From: Scortum barcoo
Lineage: Eukaryota > Chordata > Actinopteri > Centrarchiformes > Terapontidae
Reading direction: 5' to 3'
DNA length: 64,000 bases
Assembly (NCBI GenBank): GCA_023238725.1
Contig: CM041534.1
Span: 19,439,803-19,503,802 of the forward strand
Shown here: piece by piece, positions 11,701 to 24,800 of the stretch
How positions within the stretch are numbered: position 1 is the stretch's first letter
Layout: every line of letters begins with the position of its first letter
Made by a program: the position numbers and the translations under genes
The notes under the pieces: model-generated
What the model was told of the DNA's origin: nothing
The model's database searches: none
Seen by the model: only the letters and a program-made list of their open reading frames with translations

Positions 11701-14700
11701 ATCTTAGGATTTAATGTACATAGATGGACATTTTGAATAATATGCTAAAATGCAGCTGGTTTTCTATTGCTAGTATTTTTAGTGATGATTATCATTCGGT
11801 CTGTACCTTTTCCTTTCCTTTAAACCTTCATTCATCCGTGTATTCACCCTCTTAGGACTACAGGAACCAGATCAACAACAACAACAACAGCAGCCATGAG
11901 AGTCTGGTCTTCCAGATCCCCCACGGACACAAACCGGGGACCTTCCCCACCTCCCTGGCACACAAACACACCATCCTGTCCCCCATCATCGACAGCACCT
12001 CCGTCAACTGGAGGACGGGGAGCTTCCACGGTTACCGGGGGCGACACAGTTGCCGCCACGGTGCGTCCTCGTTGGCCGGGGACCCCTCGTCCTCCTGCGA
12101 CGTCGGAGTCCCCAGTCCGCTCGCTGCGCTGGACCACCGGCTGAGTATCTACGACAACGTGCCGGATGACCAGCAGCTGTCTGAAAGTGAAGGCGGCAGT
12201 GGTGGAAGTGTCAGCGATGCAGAACGGATGGGTGAAGAGTCAGAGGTGGGTCAACTGATATTCAAATTTTATTCAGGGGAGAATCAAGTTCCCTGAAATT
12301 TACTTTATTTTCAATACGCTCAGTATGCTTCGAATAAAGTGTTTGTCAGATTGTCTAACAGTGTTTGAACCATGGGGGTATTTATGGGGGCTGCATCCGC
12401 CAGTTTTTACAACTTTCCCAAACACCTCCACAGCTCATTTTATACAGGTGTGTGGAGGTGTGAAAGTTACAGAAGTGAAAGGTGTTCTCCTTTTTCATTC
12501 TTCACACAACCACTTCCAACACTTTTTCATGCATTTGCAACACCATAAATACCCTTGAGGAGAGACTGGATGAGTGCCATTATCCCCATTTCAACTATTT
12601 ATTAAATCAGATCAATAGTACAAAGTCAAGGAAGTTTGTTTCTCTAACTTTCAAGTACTAAATACATTTTCGAGTTTAGATGTAGCAGGATGACATGTCA
12701 TATGTCCTGATCCCCTTTGAGATACCCAGGAGCATGTTTGTGTTCTTTAAAATAGCTTATTTGATCAGTCATTACATTTGAATCTAACAAATACACTTCA
12801 ATATTAACATGTGTCATGGCTAGCTAAGCAAAGATGAGTTAATACATGACAATCCTAAACACTGGAATCAGACCACTCAATGTAATGAATGACACTTGTT
12901 GTGTGCGCTCTCCGTGGTACTGAACTCGTCACTGTCACCTTGTTGGATGAGAGGCTTCAAGGGCCCAGATATACTGTAGTTATATGTTTTTATACGGGTA
13001 AAAGATAAGATACTTTGTGGATGGAGAGATTTGTCAGGTCAGAGAGTGCTGAACAGAAAGTGATTACTTGGTGAAGTAATGGATGAGTCACTGTTAGGGT
13101 CATCATGTACTATATATTATGATTGTTTTGTGTAAAAAAAAAAAAAAAAGAGTGAATAATTCTACCTGTCTGTCCCCTTTTTACATTTTTAAATTTTTAC
13201 AGAGTGCTTCACCAATCAAATTCAGATTCACACGTCACATTAAAAAATCTGGCAACAGAGAGAAGAGCCTCTCTGTCTCTCTCTCTCTGGCTCTCCTGCT
13301 ATAGAAAGGATAAAATCCCCTGAAAACCTCTCAAATGAAAGTCTGTAAAAACACAGGTAATTCAATCGAGGATATTGATTCTGCCAACCTAAGCTCCATA
13401 TGGAGTTTTCTCATAAAGCCAGAAAAGATTTTATGAGCGCTCGTATCAAATTCCATTTTAGATTGGAACTATATAATAATCTCTTACAATTTACATTAAT
13501 CATCTTGCTTCAGACATGTTTCATTGTGGAGTTGAAGATGAGCCATTTGGAATAAAGTTTTAAGCCTCTTTGACAAAGAGATGGCAGCCCCGGGCATAAA
13601 TGTTGACATAAAATATGGCAGAAGTAATTAGGTAATGGCTTTTAAGGAACCCGTTTTTACCTCTGATCCCTGGAGAAATTGACTAACACCTTTCATCTAA
13701 AACTGACGTATGGCAGTGAACTCCTAAAATCTGCCGAGTCACTCAGCTGAAGAGAATTCAGACAGTATTGTAAAAAAAAATTTTTCATATTGTTTTATTC
13801 GTAGATGATGTTTGTTTGTTTGTTAGTTTTTTTGGCTAAAACCAAAAGTTTGAAAAACAATTTAAAAATCTTCTTCCATTTTCTATGTCAAGCAAAGGAA
13901 GATACACAAAACTACATTTGTGGTTATTGAAAAATTTCAAATTTGTACTCCTAGTTCCCCATTTAAACTAACACAGTGTGTCTTCACAGCCTCCACAGTT
14001 GGGTTTCATCTGCTTGGGTGAGAAATGTTATAAGTTGTGATTTTTTTTTCCCCCAAATTCATTTCCTCTCTCAGGTGAGTCAGCTGTTGAGGGGTGAAGA
14101 TGTTTTCTCGGCTCTGGACAGCATTTTGGAGAGGATCAGTGACCTCCAGCAGCTGGTCTCCACCTGGTCCGAAAACCTATCGGAGGACGACTGTCAGAGA
14201 GGTTCCACCTCCTCTTCTTCCTCTTCCTTCCTCCTCCTCCTCTTCTTCATCCTCCTCTTCGTCCTCCTCCTCTTCGTCCACCCAGGACTCACCTGCCCAC
14301 GGCTCCTCTGTCGCCTCCCCCTGCCCCTCCTCCCCCACCCACATCCACCTGGAGGTGCAGCATCCAGAGGAGGCGCCGGAGAAGGTACCGGTGAACGGAG
14401 AGGAGCCGAAGACGGGATCACCGCAACCCAGGAGCAGGTGAGAAAGCTTGGGCCGGAAACAAAAACTGCAATTAAGCCAAGTTTTATAGAGCATATCATA
14501 TTTCTCAAGCCATAAAACTCAAAGTGTTTCACAAGTGTTGGTAGAAACAGTTAAGGTCTTTAAAAGTCGACACAAGAACACAGGAACAGGAAGAGGTTGA
14601 CATTTGACTTCCTGTTGTGGCAATCCAAACCAATGATTGGACACTAAGATTCCCTGGATATCTGTAAATGTAAGCCTTTTGTCCAGTGGAGCACTAATAA

Positions 14701-17700
14701 TGACAGTGATGGGGATTTATTCCCTCAGGCAAAGGCAAAGTAAAAGCGGAGTTACTGTGAGGCTCTTAAGATAAAAGCAGTAACCTCATAGTGAATAGTT
14801 TTGATTGCCTCTTTAAAGTGCTGCTTTTATATCTCTCAGTTGCTGCATATTTGTTCTCACATATTGAGCAATAAAAAGTTATGAAGCCTCTCCTGTAATG
14901 GAGAGTCAACCACATTGTCACTGTATGCTGATGGACGCCGCTTGCTTCCCCGTTTCCTGTTGTGTATGTTTTACTGCCTTAGAAAGAAAGTTACACCAAC
15001 AAGTAAACAAACTTCAGCGTCAGCATCCACTAGTTGTTAACATGCGTGTTTACAGACCAGTTGCTAATTATACTTTTAGCTGACGATAACATTTACATAT
15101 TATGTGCAGGCCTACCTACCAAAAATGTAAAACCTGACCCTGTAAAAAGGAGCAAAGATTGGGATGATAATCTGATCTGTGACCATGTTATGCTCACATG
15201 TTAAATGCTGAATGTCAGAATAATAGCATCCAATAGTTGCTGTTAAGCTTTAATGTGAAATTGAATTGTGCTTTGAACTGAATACTTACATAAGCATGCT
15301 TATATGCTAATGTTAACTGTGATCAGGCACTGGGGCCAATTGGTATAAGCACAGAAAATCAATTGAAATTACGTAAAATAGCTACCATACATATGATTAA
15401 CCTTTTGATTTTGGTAATAATAATACTTTTCTTTTGGTGTCACCCCTGATCATGCCAATCTTCACAATATTTCCATCACTATTGATAAACCATCTTTCTC
15501 CCAGCCCACTTTTTTTTTATTTTTTTTTTTATAATTTGATAATAGCATTGCAACCTCATGTACAGTCAACACAAAAATGCAGGTACAGGATATAAGATAA
15601 CTTTATTATTCCCACATTGAGGAAATTCACTTATTACAGCAGCTCAGTAGTAAGACAAACATAAAAGAAATATATAAAATATAAAATAAAATGACAAAAT
15701 ACACCATCAACATAAATACACTATGTAGATGCTCCATATATACAGATATACCCAGGCATTGTTACTGCACTAGAAATAGGAGTGACATTTAACTTCCTGC
15801 TGCAGAAATCCAAACAAATGATCGAAGATTGGACACCAAAAAGAGGGCTCTGCTGTCAAAATGTGCTTTAGTGTCATTTTTAAACATGTATATTCTCCAA
15901 GAACATGTGTTCCAACGACTAAGTTAATTGGGTCCCGCTGATATGCATGTGTGTTTGTGTCTGTATTTCTGTACTCATCTGCTTTCTCGCTGCTGTGTGT
16001 CCAGCAGAGTGAGCCAGCAGCTGCACTGGTCCAGTGAGCAGAGCCTGCCCTCCCTGCCCACCAGCCCTGGAGTGGAGAACCAGTCCGTCTCCCAGTTCCT
16101 CCTGCTGCAGAAGCTCTCCCTGCTCAAACTCACCGCTCTGATGGACAAATACTCCCCATCCAGCAAGCAGGGCTGGAACTGGTAAGTTTTCAGGGTGGAC
16201 AGTTTTTTTTTTTTTGGTGTGATTTCATGCTTAAAAAATAAATTCAGCACAGGGGTGGAGAGGTGAGAAGCAAAACTCTGTGAAAACAGAAGCTTTCCTA
16301 GATTCCTCGCTCCTGCACAGCCGCATGAGAAACTTCTTCAAGGAAACAACTGTGGAAAAGGAGGGCAGGTGGGCGGGCGGAGGGTAAATATTTCAAGCAG
16401 CCTATTTAGAAAATTCATTCATTATTCATGGCTCAGGTGCAACCTCGCGCCCAGTCTTAAAAAAAAAAAAAAAACACAACAACAGCAACATGCTTCGAGG
16501 GGAATAAGCTCCCCTCCAAAATAAAACCCCAAGAAGGTGCCTCACCTTGGTTCTTTATTCCTGTGAGATTAGAGGAAGGTTTCTGTTCTGTCCTCGTCCT
16601 CTGCTCGCCGATTAACTGCTGAGGCATTGTGGGTTATTTTGGGCTGCTGTCTCTTTCCTCAGAGGGTCACACAGTGTCTCTGTCCTCCTCTGTCTCTGCA
16701 TTTACATTTCTTTCCCCACTCACTCCGAAGTATCAACGTGCAGAAGGCGTTCGAGGTCAAGAAGATCACTTAGAAATTCAGAAATTGTTTGGATTTGAGG
16801 TCCCTGTTTGAATTTAATTTCTGTTTATTCAGCGATGAGTGCTTGAAGTTATTTGTGTAAGCCATGAAAAGCTTGTGCAGCTTTGAACCCGCCATACATT
16901 GTCCTCGTTTTTGCAGAATCTCTTCGATGGAGGTGACGCCTGCAAAGTTAGCACAACCCGTGGAGCCACAGTGACCGCTTTTATTGGAAACGTGACACTT
17001 AAATAAACCAGAATAAAAAAAAACAGGGGTTTCCTTTAATGTTTGCTGGGTTTCCAACAATCACTCTTACATTTGCTGTTGTAGCAGTAGGACGATGATT
17101 TTGGACACAAATCGAGGCCTGTGTCTTCTAATTAAGAGTTTGCAGACTGAGCTTCAGCTTATTTTTTTGTGCTTGTTTCAAATGTTGGATGTTTTCGCTG
17201 CACTTTTTATTGACGTACATGGATTTAATGAGATCAGTGTTTTGCCTCCTACACTGTGTTTTTTGGAATAAGCCCTCATGCAAAATTGAGGCAAATTCAT
17301 TTTTTTTTAAGAATAATGAAACATTCAAATATTCTGCTTATTTACTGTGCTGAACATTTGTATTTTATAATGCGTTCTGAGTAAACACATGACCCGCTTG
17401 TTTTACTTGTTTTATGCTTTGGTAGAGAAGCAATTTGATTTTTGCAGAGGGTGTTATGCTCAATGAGATAAGGCTGGATGTGGGAACCGAGCACTGAACA
17501 GAAAACCCTCCTGAAATTACTCCTCATAGATATTCGTCTTTAATTTTCAGCATCAAACGCGTTTTGTAGCGTTGATGTGGGGAGGGGTTTTCGGGGAAAA
17601 AACAGCCGCTCTGTGGCAGCAGGTTGAAAAAGCACCAGCGAGGCTTCCTGTAGTTCAGGTGTGCTGTGTTTTTGAATTTCAAACTGCTCCGTTTTTACAG

Positions 17701-20700
17701 AGTTTAAACTTAAATAACTCACACAAAAGGGAGGGATTGAACAGAAATCATGTCAGAACTGACCTCTTAGGGGAACAAGGAAGAAAACATCGAGCTAACG
17801 TTTGTTGAACAAAGCTGGAGTTTTAAATGAGCACAAACTCTGAAGTGCAAATGACATGTTTTCACAAAAAAATTATCACATCATGTTCCTTCACCTCAAA
17901 CTGAAATATGTAGCAATAATACAACTAGACAAAAGACATATTGTTCTTTTTTTATTCATACTCAAGTTTAGGCAGGTTTTAGGCTAGTTAGGGGAGGATC
18001 TTATTTGTTACACACTGAAAAATCACTGACAAACAAGTTGAAATTGATGTCTTTTTTTTTTTTTTTTAAGATGATCATTAGATATAACAGCTTAGCTTAG
18101 CATAAAGACAGCTAGCCCGGCTCGGTCCGGAGGTCACAAAATCTGACTACCAGCACCTCTAAAGCTCATTAATTCACGTTACATCTTGGTTCAACCTGTA
18201 TAAAAGCTGGAGTGTAAAAAATGGAGACTTTGCTCTTTTACAGGGGTTTTAATGTGCCGGATATTTGCCTGGTAACTGCGCGGAGCGTAAAAAACAGTTC
18301 AACACATCAAGTTCAACGTGTTAAGTGCTTTACTAGATGCTAGGCAGATTTTGTTTCAGGCCGAACCAGGCAGCTGTTTCTGCCTATTTTCTGCTTTTGT
18401 GCTAAGCTTTCTAACTTCATATTTCATGGAGTGGTGTCGAACTACCGCCAAAAGAGAAACCTGGTTTGTGCTGTAAAACCTGAGATCTCCTCCACGTAGA
18501 GCAGTCATGCAACCCTTACCAAATAGGCAAAATGCTCCAGCGAAAAAACAAAAAAAATGTCTTCAGGCTTGAACAATTAGCTTAAGCCTCGTCATTTCAA
18601 TGATTTAATCACTGATGCCAAATTGAGGACTAGATGATTAAAAATACAGCAATTAACTGCTGATTGGGATGGTCTGAGGCACTTTTTCCTCAACATAGCC
18701 AGTTTGTGTCAGAGAGCTGCTGTTAGATAGGGAAGAGAGTAAAAAACCGAGGGATGGATCGAAAGCTGAAAAGCATTTAGAGTGCATGAGACACCATTTT
18801 CTCCTTGTGACTGTACTTTGGTAAAAGCTACGGTGTTGACATATATGTGATTTTTTTTTTTTTTTTTACTTTTAGGATGATGAGCCAAAGAGAGAGAAGG
18901 TTTCAAGTGCTTTGGATCAATCTCTTTTTTTTTTTTTTTTTTTTTTTAAAACATGACTATTACAAGACTGCAGCTTTATCCAGAGTGCACTCAGGCCCAC
19001 AGTTTTCAGAGTTAGAAACTAAAAGCATCAGTATATCAGTTCAGCACTCTGAACACACTTCAACACAATGCTCCTGAAAGTTCATCAGCATTGATCACTG
19101 TCCATTTTTCTCCGTGCCTGCGTGTTTTTCCTGCAGAGCTTGATTTGAATGGCGCTCACATTTTAGCGATCACTGGGGACTTATGTAATCACAAAATGTT
19201 TATTTGGCTCTTCCTTCAAAAGGAAACTCATCCAACAGCAGCCAAGTTGAGCTTTTTTTTTTTTTACACTTGACTTGTTGAGATTACCAGTTCCCAGGAC
19301 GATTGCAAAACAACTTCTGAGCATACTTTAATTTTTTCAAAACTTTTCCCTCTGCACTGGTCCACGCACTTTGGTTGCTTCCTTTAAAAAAAATCAAAGG
19401 ACTGCGGGCTCTAATGGACGTCTCTGTCACCCGCAGGACTGTTCCCAAACCGGTGAGGAAGACCAAGGTGATGGAGGTGAAAGGCCGGCGGGTCTTTGGG
19501 GTTCCTCTGCTCCTCAGCGTCCAGCAGACAGGCGAGCCGCTTCCTCCCAGCATCCTCAGGGCGCTGACCTACCTGAGGACCGAGTGTCTCGACCAGGTAA
19601 TGGAGCCATAGACTGCTGGAGACCTGAAGTGCTGTTAGGAACTCTGGAGGTGCTGTTAGACATGACATGGTGCAGAATAAAATCTTCAAAATAAGATCAG
19701 AGGCAGTGACATCTCATTGGCTTTTGTTTCAGAAATAGTTGTAGGATCCAAAGACCACTTTTATAATAATAAGTAGCAAAACAAAATAATAATTGCAGAG
19801 TGCGAAGAGAAAGAAAAATAAAATCAAAAAGCAAAGTAGAGGAAGGAGGTTTATTTCATTTGTGTTGTGTTTTCTCTCAGGTTGGTCTTTTCCGGAAGTC
19901 GGGGGTGAAGTCTCGTATCCAGTTCCTCCGTGAGCTGGTGGAGTCCGACCCAGATGGGGTTTCGTACGACGTCCAGTCTGCTTTCGACGTGGCCGACATG
20001 GTGAAGCAGTACTTCAGAGACCTGCCGGAGCCCATCTTCACCAGCAGACTCTGCGAGTCCTTCCTCCACATTTACCAATGTGAGCACTTACTGATGTTAT
20101 GATGGCACCAGCATTGAGAAGTTTCCACTTTATTGCTCACTTTATAAAATAAGCACAAGTTTAGGTGAAATACATCTAATAGAAAACAAAAGGGGATGAA
20201 TCTTTAGGTTTTTTTGTAATATTGGCTAGCCGTATGATTCAAGGGATTGGGATGTCTCTCTGTTAGTCCAACTCTTTTTTCAGGAGTGAAAAATGTCGCC
20301 TAATAGATGACTTTCCTTCCCTCCATGTCCTCCTGGATCCATACAATCAACATATCTGTCGTCAAACTGTATACACTGTGATTTTATTGTTCATTTATTA
20401 AAATCTACTTGGCAGGAGTGTTATAAAGCTTCAGGACAAATGTACATTTTTCAAGTTGAAACAGCTCAGATGTGTAGATTTTTCACTTCCACCCCTAAAA
20501 TTCACTTTGCATTCAGTATGAATACAATCTAACATACTAAGCGTGAGCATATATGACAGTCAAAATTTTTTTTTCCAAAACATGAATATTAATCTTTTAA
20601 ACTAATTTCCATCATGTAATTTCAGCATACCGTGAAGATGAATTTACGGAGATGTTAATCTTGCAAGAGAATTACAAATCCCATCACCCGGATCACTGAG

Positions 20701-21846
20701 TTGGCTTTATTGTCTTGTCCAATTTGAAAATATATGAACATTTTGGCTTTCTGCCCACAGATTTTCCAAAGGATCAGCAATTAGTGGCGGCTCAGGCGGC
20801 GATCTTGCTGCTTCCTGACGAGAACAGGGAGGCGCTGCGAACTCTGCTCCTCTTCCTGCGGGACGTGGTGGCCTGCGTGGACGAGAACCAAATGACTCCG
20901 ACCAACATCGCCGTTTGTCTGGCGCCGTCGCTCTTCCACCTCAACACCCTGAAGAGAGACGCCAACACGCCCAGGTGAGCTGAGACCACCTGAATCATCT
21001 ATTTAGTTTCACTTCAGGTTGCTTCTGTTTTATTCTTTTAGCCGTCTTGCAAAAAAAAAAAAAAAGGGGGGTTAGGTCATTTTTGGCACAAACCAGTGCT
21101 CAGTAAAAGATTGAAGTGGATGGAGGGTGTGTCTGACCTATATTGTCACAGTTACATAAGTCTTACATAAGACCTCCGCCGTGAGGTGTGGGGTCCAATC
21201 TGCACGTCTTGTTTTAATTTGACGCTGTCAGCCTGATGTAAAAGAACACGGAGATCATAACAATTCAAATATTTCTCTGAGCTCATTAACCACTAATTGT
21301 TTTGTATGATGTTTCATCTGGAGGTTATTTTCTAACAATCAATCTAACAAGTTTTCATCAGTTCATGGATGCTCGAGCGTCCTTGAACACACCACTGAGG
21401 ATTGTTTTGCATTTCCCTGTGCATGATAATGTTATTTAGACAAAGAGATAAAACTGATCCAGTGTTAACAATTTCAGGTGAAAGACAATGAGCCAGTTTT
21501 AATGGTTACTCACCAAGTTGATTAGAATCCGTGATATTAAACAGGACGGGAAAATGATCATTCAGGTGATCAAATAGGATCGAAGTCTGTCAGAAAAGAT
21601 TATTTTGTCACAGCTATAGTTTGCTTTTTAGGCCGTGACTTCATCCTGGTTTACTTTCAATCTAAGCCTCACTCCAGATCCTGACTTGGTGTGTCTGAAT
21701 GAGTAGCTGTAAACCTTGGCAGGTTGACATTTAGGTGGCAAAGAAACATGTTTTTCTTCCTCCTTTTGTTGATTCATTAGACGTCATGTTTCCCAAGTTC
21801 TCAGTTCTCACAGATGATATCACCTCTGGATCAGATCCAGCTGTTG

Positions 21847-21879
<33 letters not shown>

Positions 21880-24800
21880 TTTCTCTCAGTAATGAAAAGC
21901 TGTCAGCACAGTTTACACAGAGAGCACATTACATAACCTCTGCCAATTTCCATCTAGCCTCAACTTCACTCCCTGATATGAAAGATATTTTCTGTCTGCT
22001 TTTCAGCTGAGGATAGAGAGAGAGAGAGAGGAGATAAAATGAGGGGACAGACTGCTGTGAATGATAATGGCCATGCAGTTGGCGATTTGTATTATTAGGA
22101 TGTGAACTTAATTATTAGGAGACACTCAGACCACTCAACGTCTGCAGACGTCTTATCTGAGTTCAGAGTTTGTACCGCAGGAGCGTAGCAAGCATGTACA
22201 CTTGTACGCTGTTATGTTATGTGTCATGTGTGTGTGTGTGTGTGTTTGCCCCATACACTCACGCTTACTCAAGTAGAGGAGACATTAATGAACTTAAAGA
22301 TTAGGCTAATGCTGATCCGTATGCATTTTATTATTGACTTCCTGTCTGTGGCTCTCAGACACGAGCCCATCGGTTCCTACTGAAGATATAAATCTTTGGA
22401 AGACGTTCATGAATATATATGAAATCATAGCTCTGGCAGCAGCGTGGTAGGTCCAACACTTTGGTCCAAGCTGAAGTAAACTAGCAAATATGTTGCTATG
22501 ATATTTAGTACAGGTGTTCATGGCTCCCAGAGGATGAATCCTACTCACTTTGGTGTCTGTGAGATTATACACTGTCAACTCAAAACTCACTGGCCATTTA
22601 TGGAGACGAACTGCTGTAATAAACCAACCAATTCACAATATTCGAGAGGTTTAGAGCTTTTGGTATTGTGGAAATAACACTCACCAAACTCCATTTTGTT
22701 TTTTCCTACAAATTTACCAATTTACTGGAACCAGTTTTAGGTCCGCTCCCAGCTTTACTCATATTCTGTAGACCTGGAAATGTTTCAATATATATATCTA
22801 CATTTTAAACTTGCGACGTAAAACAAAAGCTCATTTTAATTCAGCCCTCTGTGCAGAAGATTTAGGGAAACACTGGAAAACTTTTTAAACAAGTTCTGAT
22901 GCAAACAACTAAGAAAAGCCATAAAAAGCCAGAAATAAATGAACAGACATAAAAGTTTTGCAACTGTGAACTTAACTTTTCACTTTTCAAACAAAAAATA
23001 AATAATTAGCATCTCCTCATGCAGTAAGTGGATTTTACTTATTCACTATAGTATGTCGCCTGTAATAGTGCATTTGTTGGGGACTATTTTCTGTTGCGGA
23101 CCAATTCACATTTGGTGCTGTAGTGAGTAGTTTGGGCAGCAGGATGGTGTGTGTAGTGATTCGAGTCAAAATAAACTAGTGTGTGTGTTGATAGTTAATG
23201 AAGGAACATATGTGGCTTTAATAGTTGTTGGACAACAGTGGACCTGTATGGCACAGAGGCAGGAGATATATCAGGATTTTATATGTGCACAGTAATTATT
23301 AGTAGATACGTTCATTGTTAGTTCAAACTTTCCTCTTTCTCGTTACTCACCCTCCTCCCCCAGCAGACTCTCTCCTCTCTCCCTCTTTAACTTTCTGCCC
23401 TTTCTCTCTCTACACATTGTGTCATTCATTTTGTTTCCTTTTACTCTCATCTTCCACTGTTGTCTCTTTGCTTTCCGTCATCTTTCTTTTCTCTGTCCAC
23501 CCTCACATCGTCTGCCTCGCCCACATTTTTCTTTCGTTCTGCTCATCTTCCTCCCCTGATATCCTCCCCCCCTTGTCCTTTCGCTGTATCTTCTCCTCCT
23601 TCTTGTTTTATCTTCTCATTCTCGCAATCGCTCCCTTTTCAAGTTTCTCCTCACCAGCTCCTCTTCCTCCTGCACTTTCCTCCCTTACTTTCATCTCCAC
23701 CTCTTCCTTTTTCCACTCTTTTCTTTCCTTCAGGCTGACGGGACGGTGGATGGAAATGACATAACAACTCAATCAGCACTTTGTCCCTCTCGTCTCCTGG
23801 AAGCCAAAGTCCCAGCCTGTCAGAAATCGTGTCACACTTTGTGTTGGGAACAATAACTCGGAAAATTGACTGCCGTTCGCAGCTGTTCTCCTACAGATCT
23901 ATGAAATTTCACCTCTGCATAGTTTCGCCCATGTTTCTGCTTTGACAGAAAACACAGAGACGTATACTTTTTAATGGTCTAACTAACCAATCCGACCGGC
24001 TCAGTTTGTTTTAAGTGTTGGCGTCTAATTTCCCAGTTTTGCTGCGCTGTAAAGAGTGTATGCTGTTTGACAAAGCGCTCATCCTTCGTGCTTTTCATCA
24101 GGAACCAAAACAACTTAAAAGATAAAACTTCACATCAAATGCAATCAAGGAAAACAACTTGTTGTGAATCCGTCAGTTTCCAGTAAACCTCAGCAAGACA
24201 ACATGAAAGCCTCCCCGAAATAACCTGAATCTGTCAGTTTCCGTAATTGTGATGCAGTGCTGCTGATTCCTGTCTGCCTCCTGTAAAATGTGCTGCTGTG
24301 TGAGCTCCTCATCTGTCTGTTTTCTGTATTTTGTCACATACGAGTGTTTATTGATGCATTTGTTAACAAGTACAACTCTTAATTATAGTTCATGTTTTAA
24401 CAAAATAGATGCTGGATAATGCTGGTCTGTGAGCTCTGCGATTACACATAAACTATCTTACAGTGTGTTATAAAGCATTTATTATGTTTATATCCATTTG
24501 CAAACATTAACTTTAAAACTGTGAATAAATGTCTTCAGAACTCATGAAAACACTTCATATATAATAACATGGTTGTATATGTTATGTTATCAATGGTTTA
24601 TGAACTGCTAATGTCACAGTTATGAATGCTTCACAAGAGGTGTTAAAGTTTTTTAAATATACATCACTAATATATTTCACTTAAAATATTCTTATTTGTG
24701 TATTTGTGTAACTAAGTACTGTACATAAGCAAAATTTTAACATGAGTTTTTCCATATTTCTGCTGCACTTCTGCACATCTCAGAGTGAAATATTGTACCT

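Noticed and set aside
23315..23764. 149-codon open frame rich in Ser, Leu, Phe and Pro
   Set aside because: Composition artefact of a pyrimidine tract inside an intron; no domain or codon-bias support.
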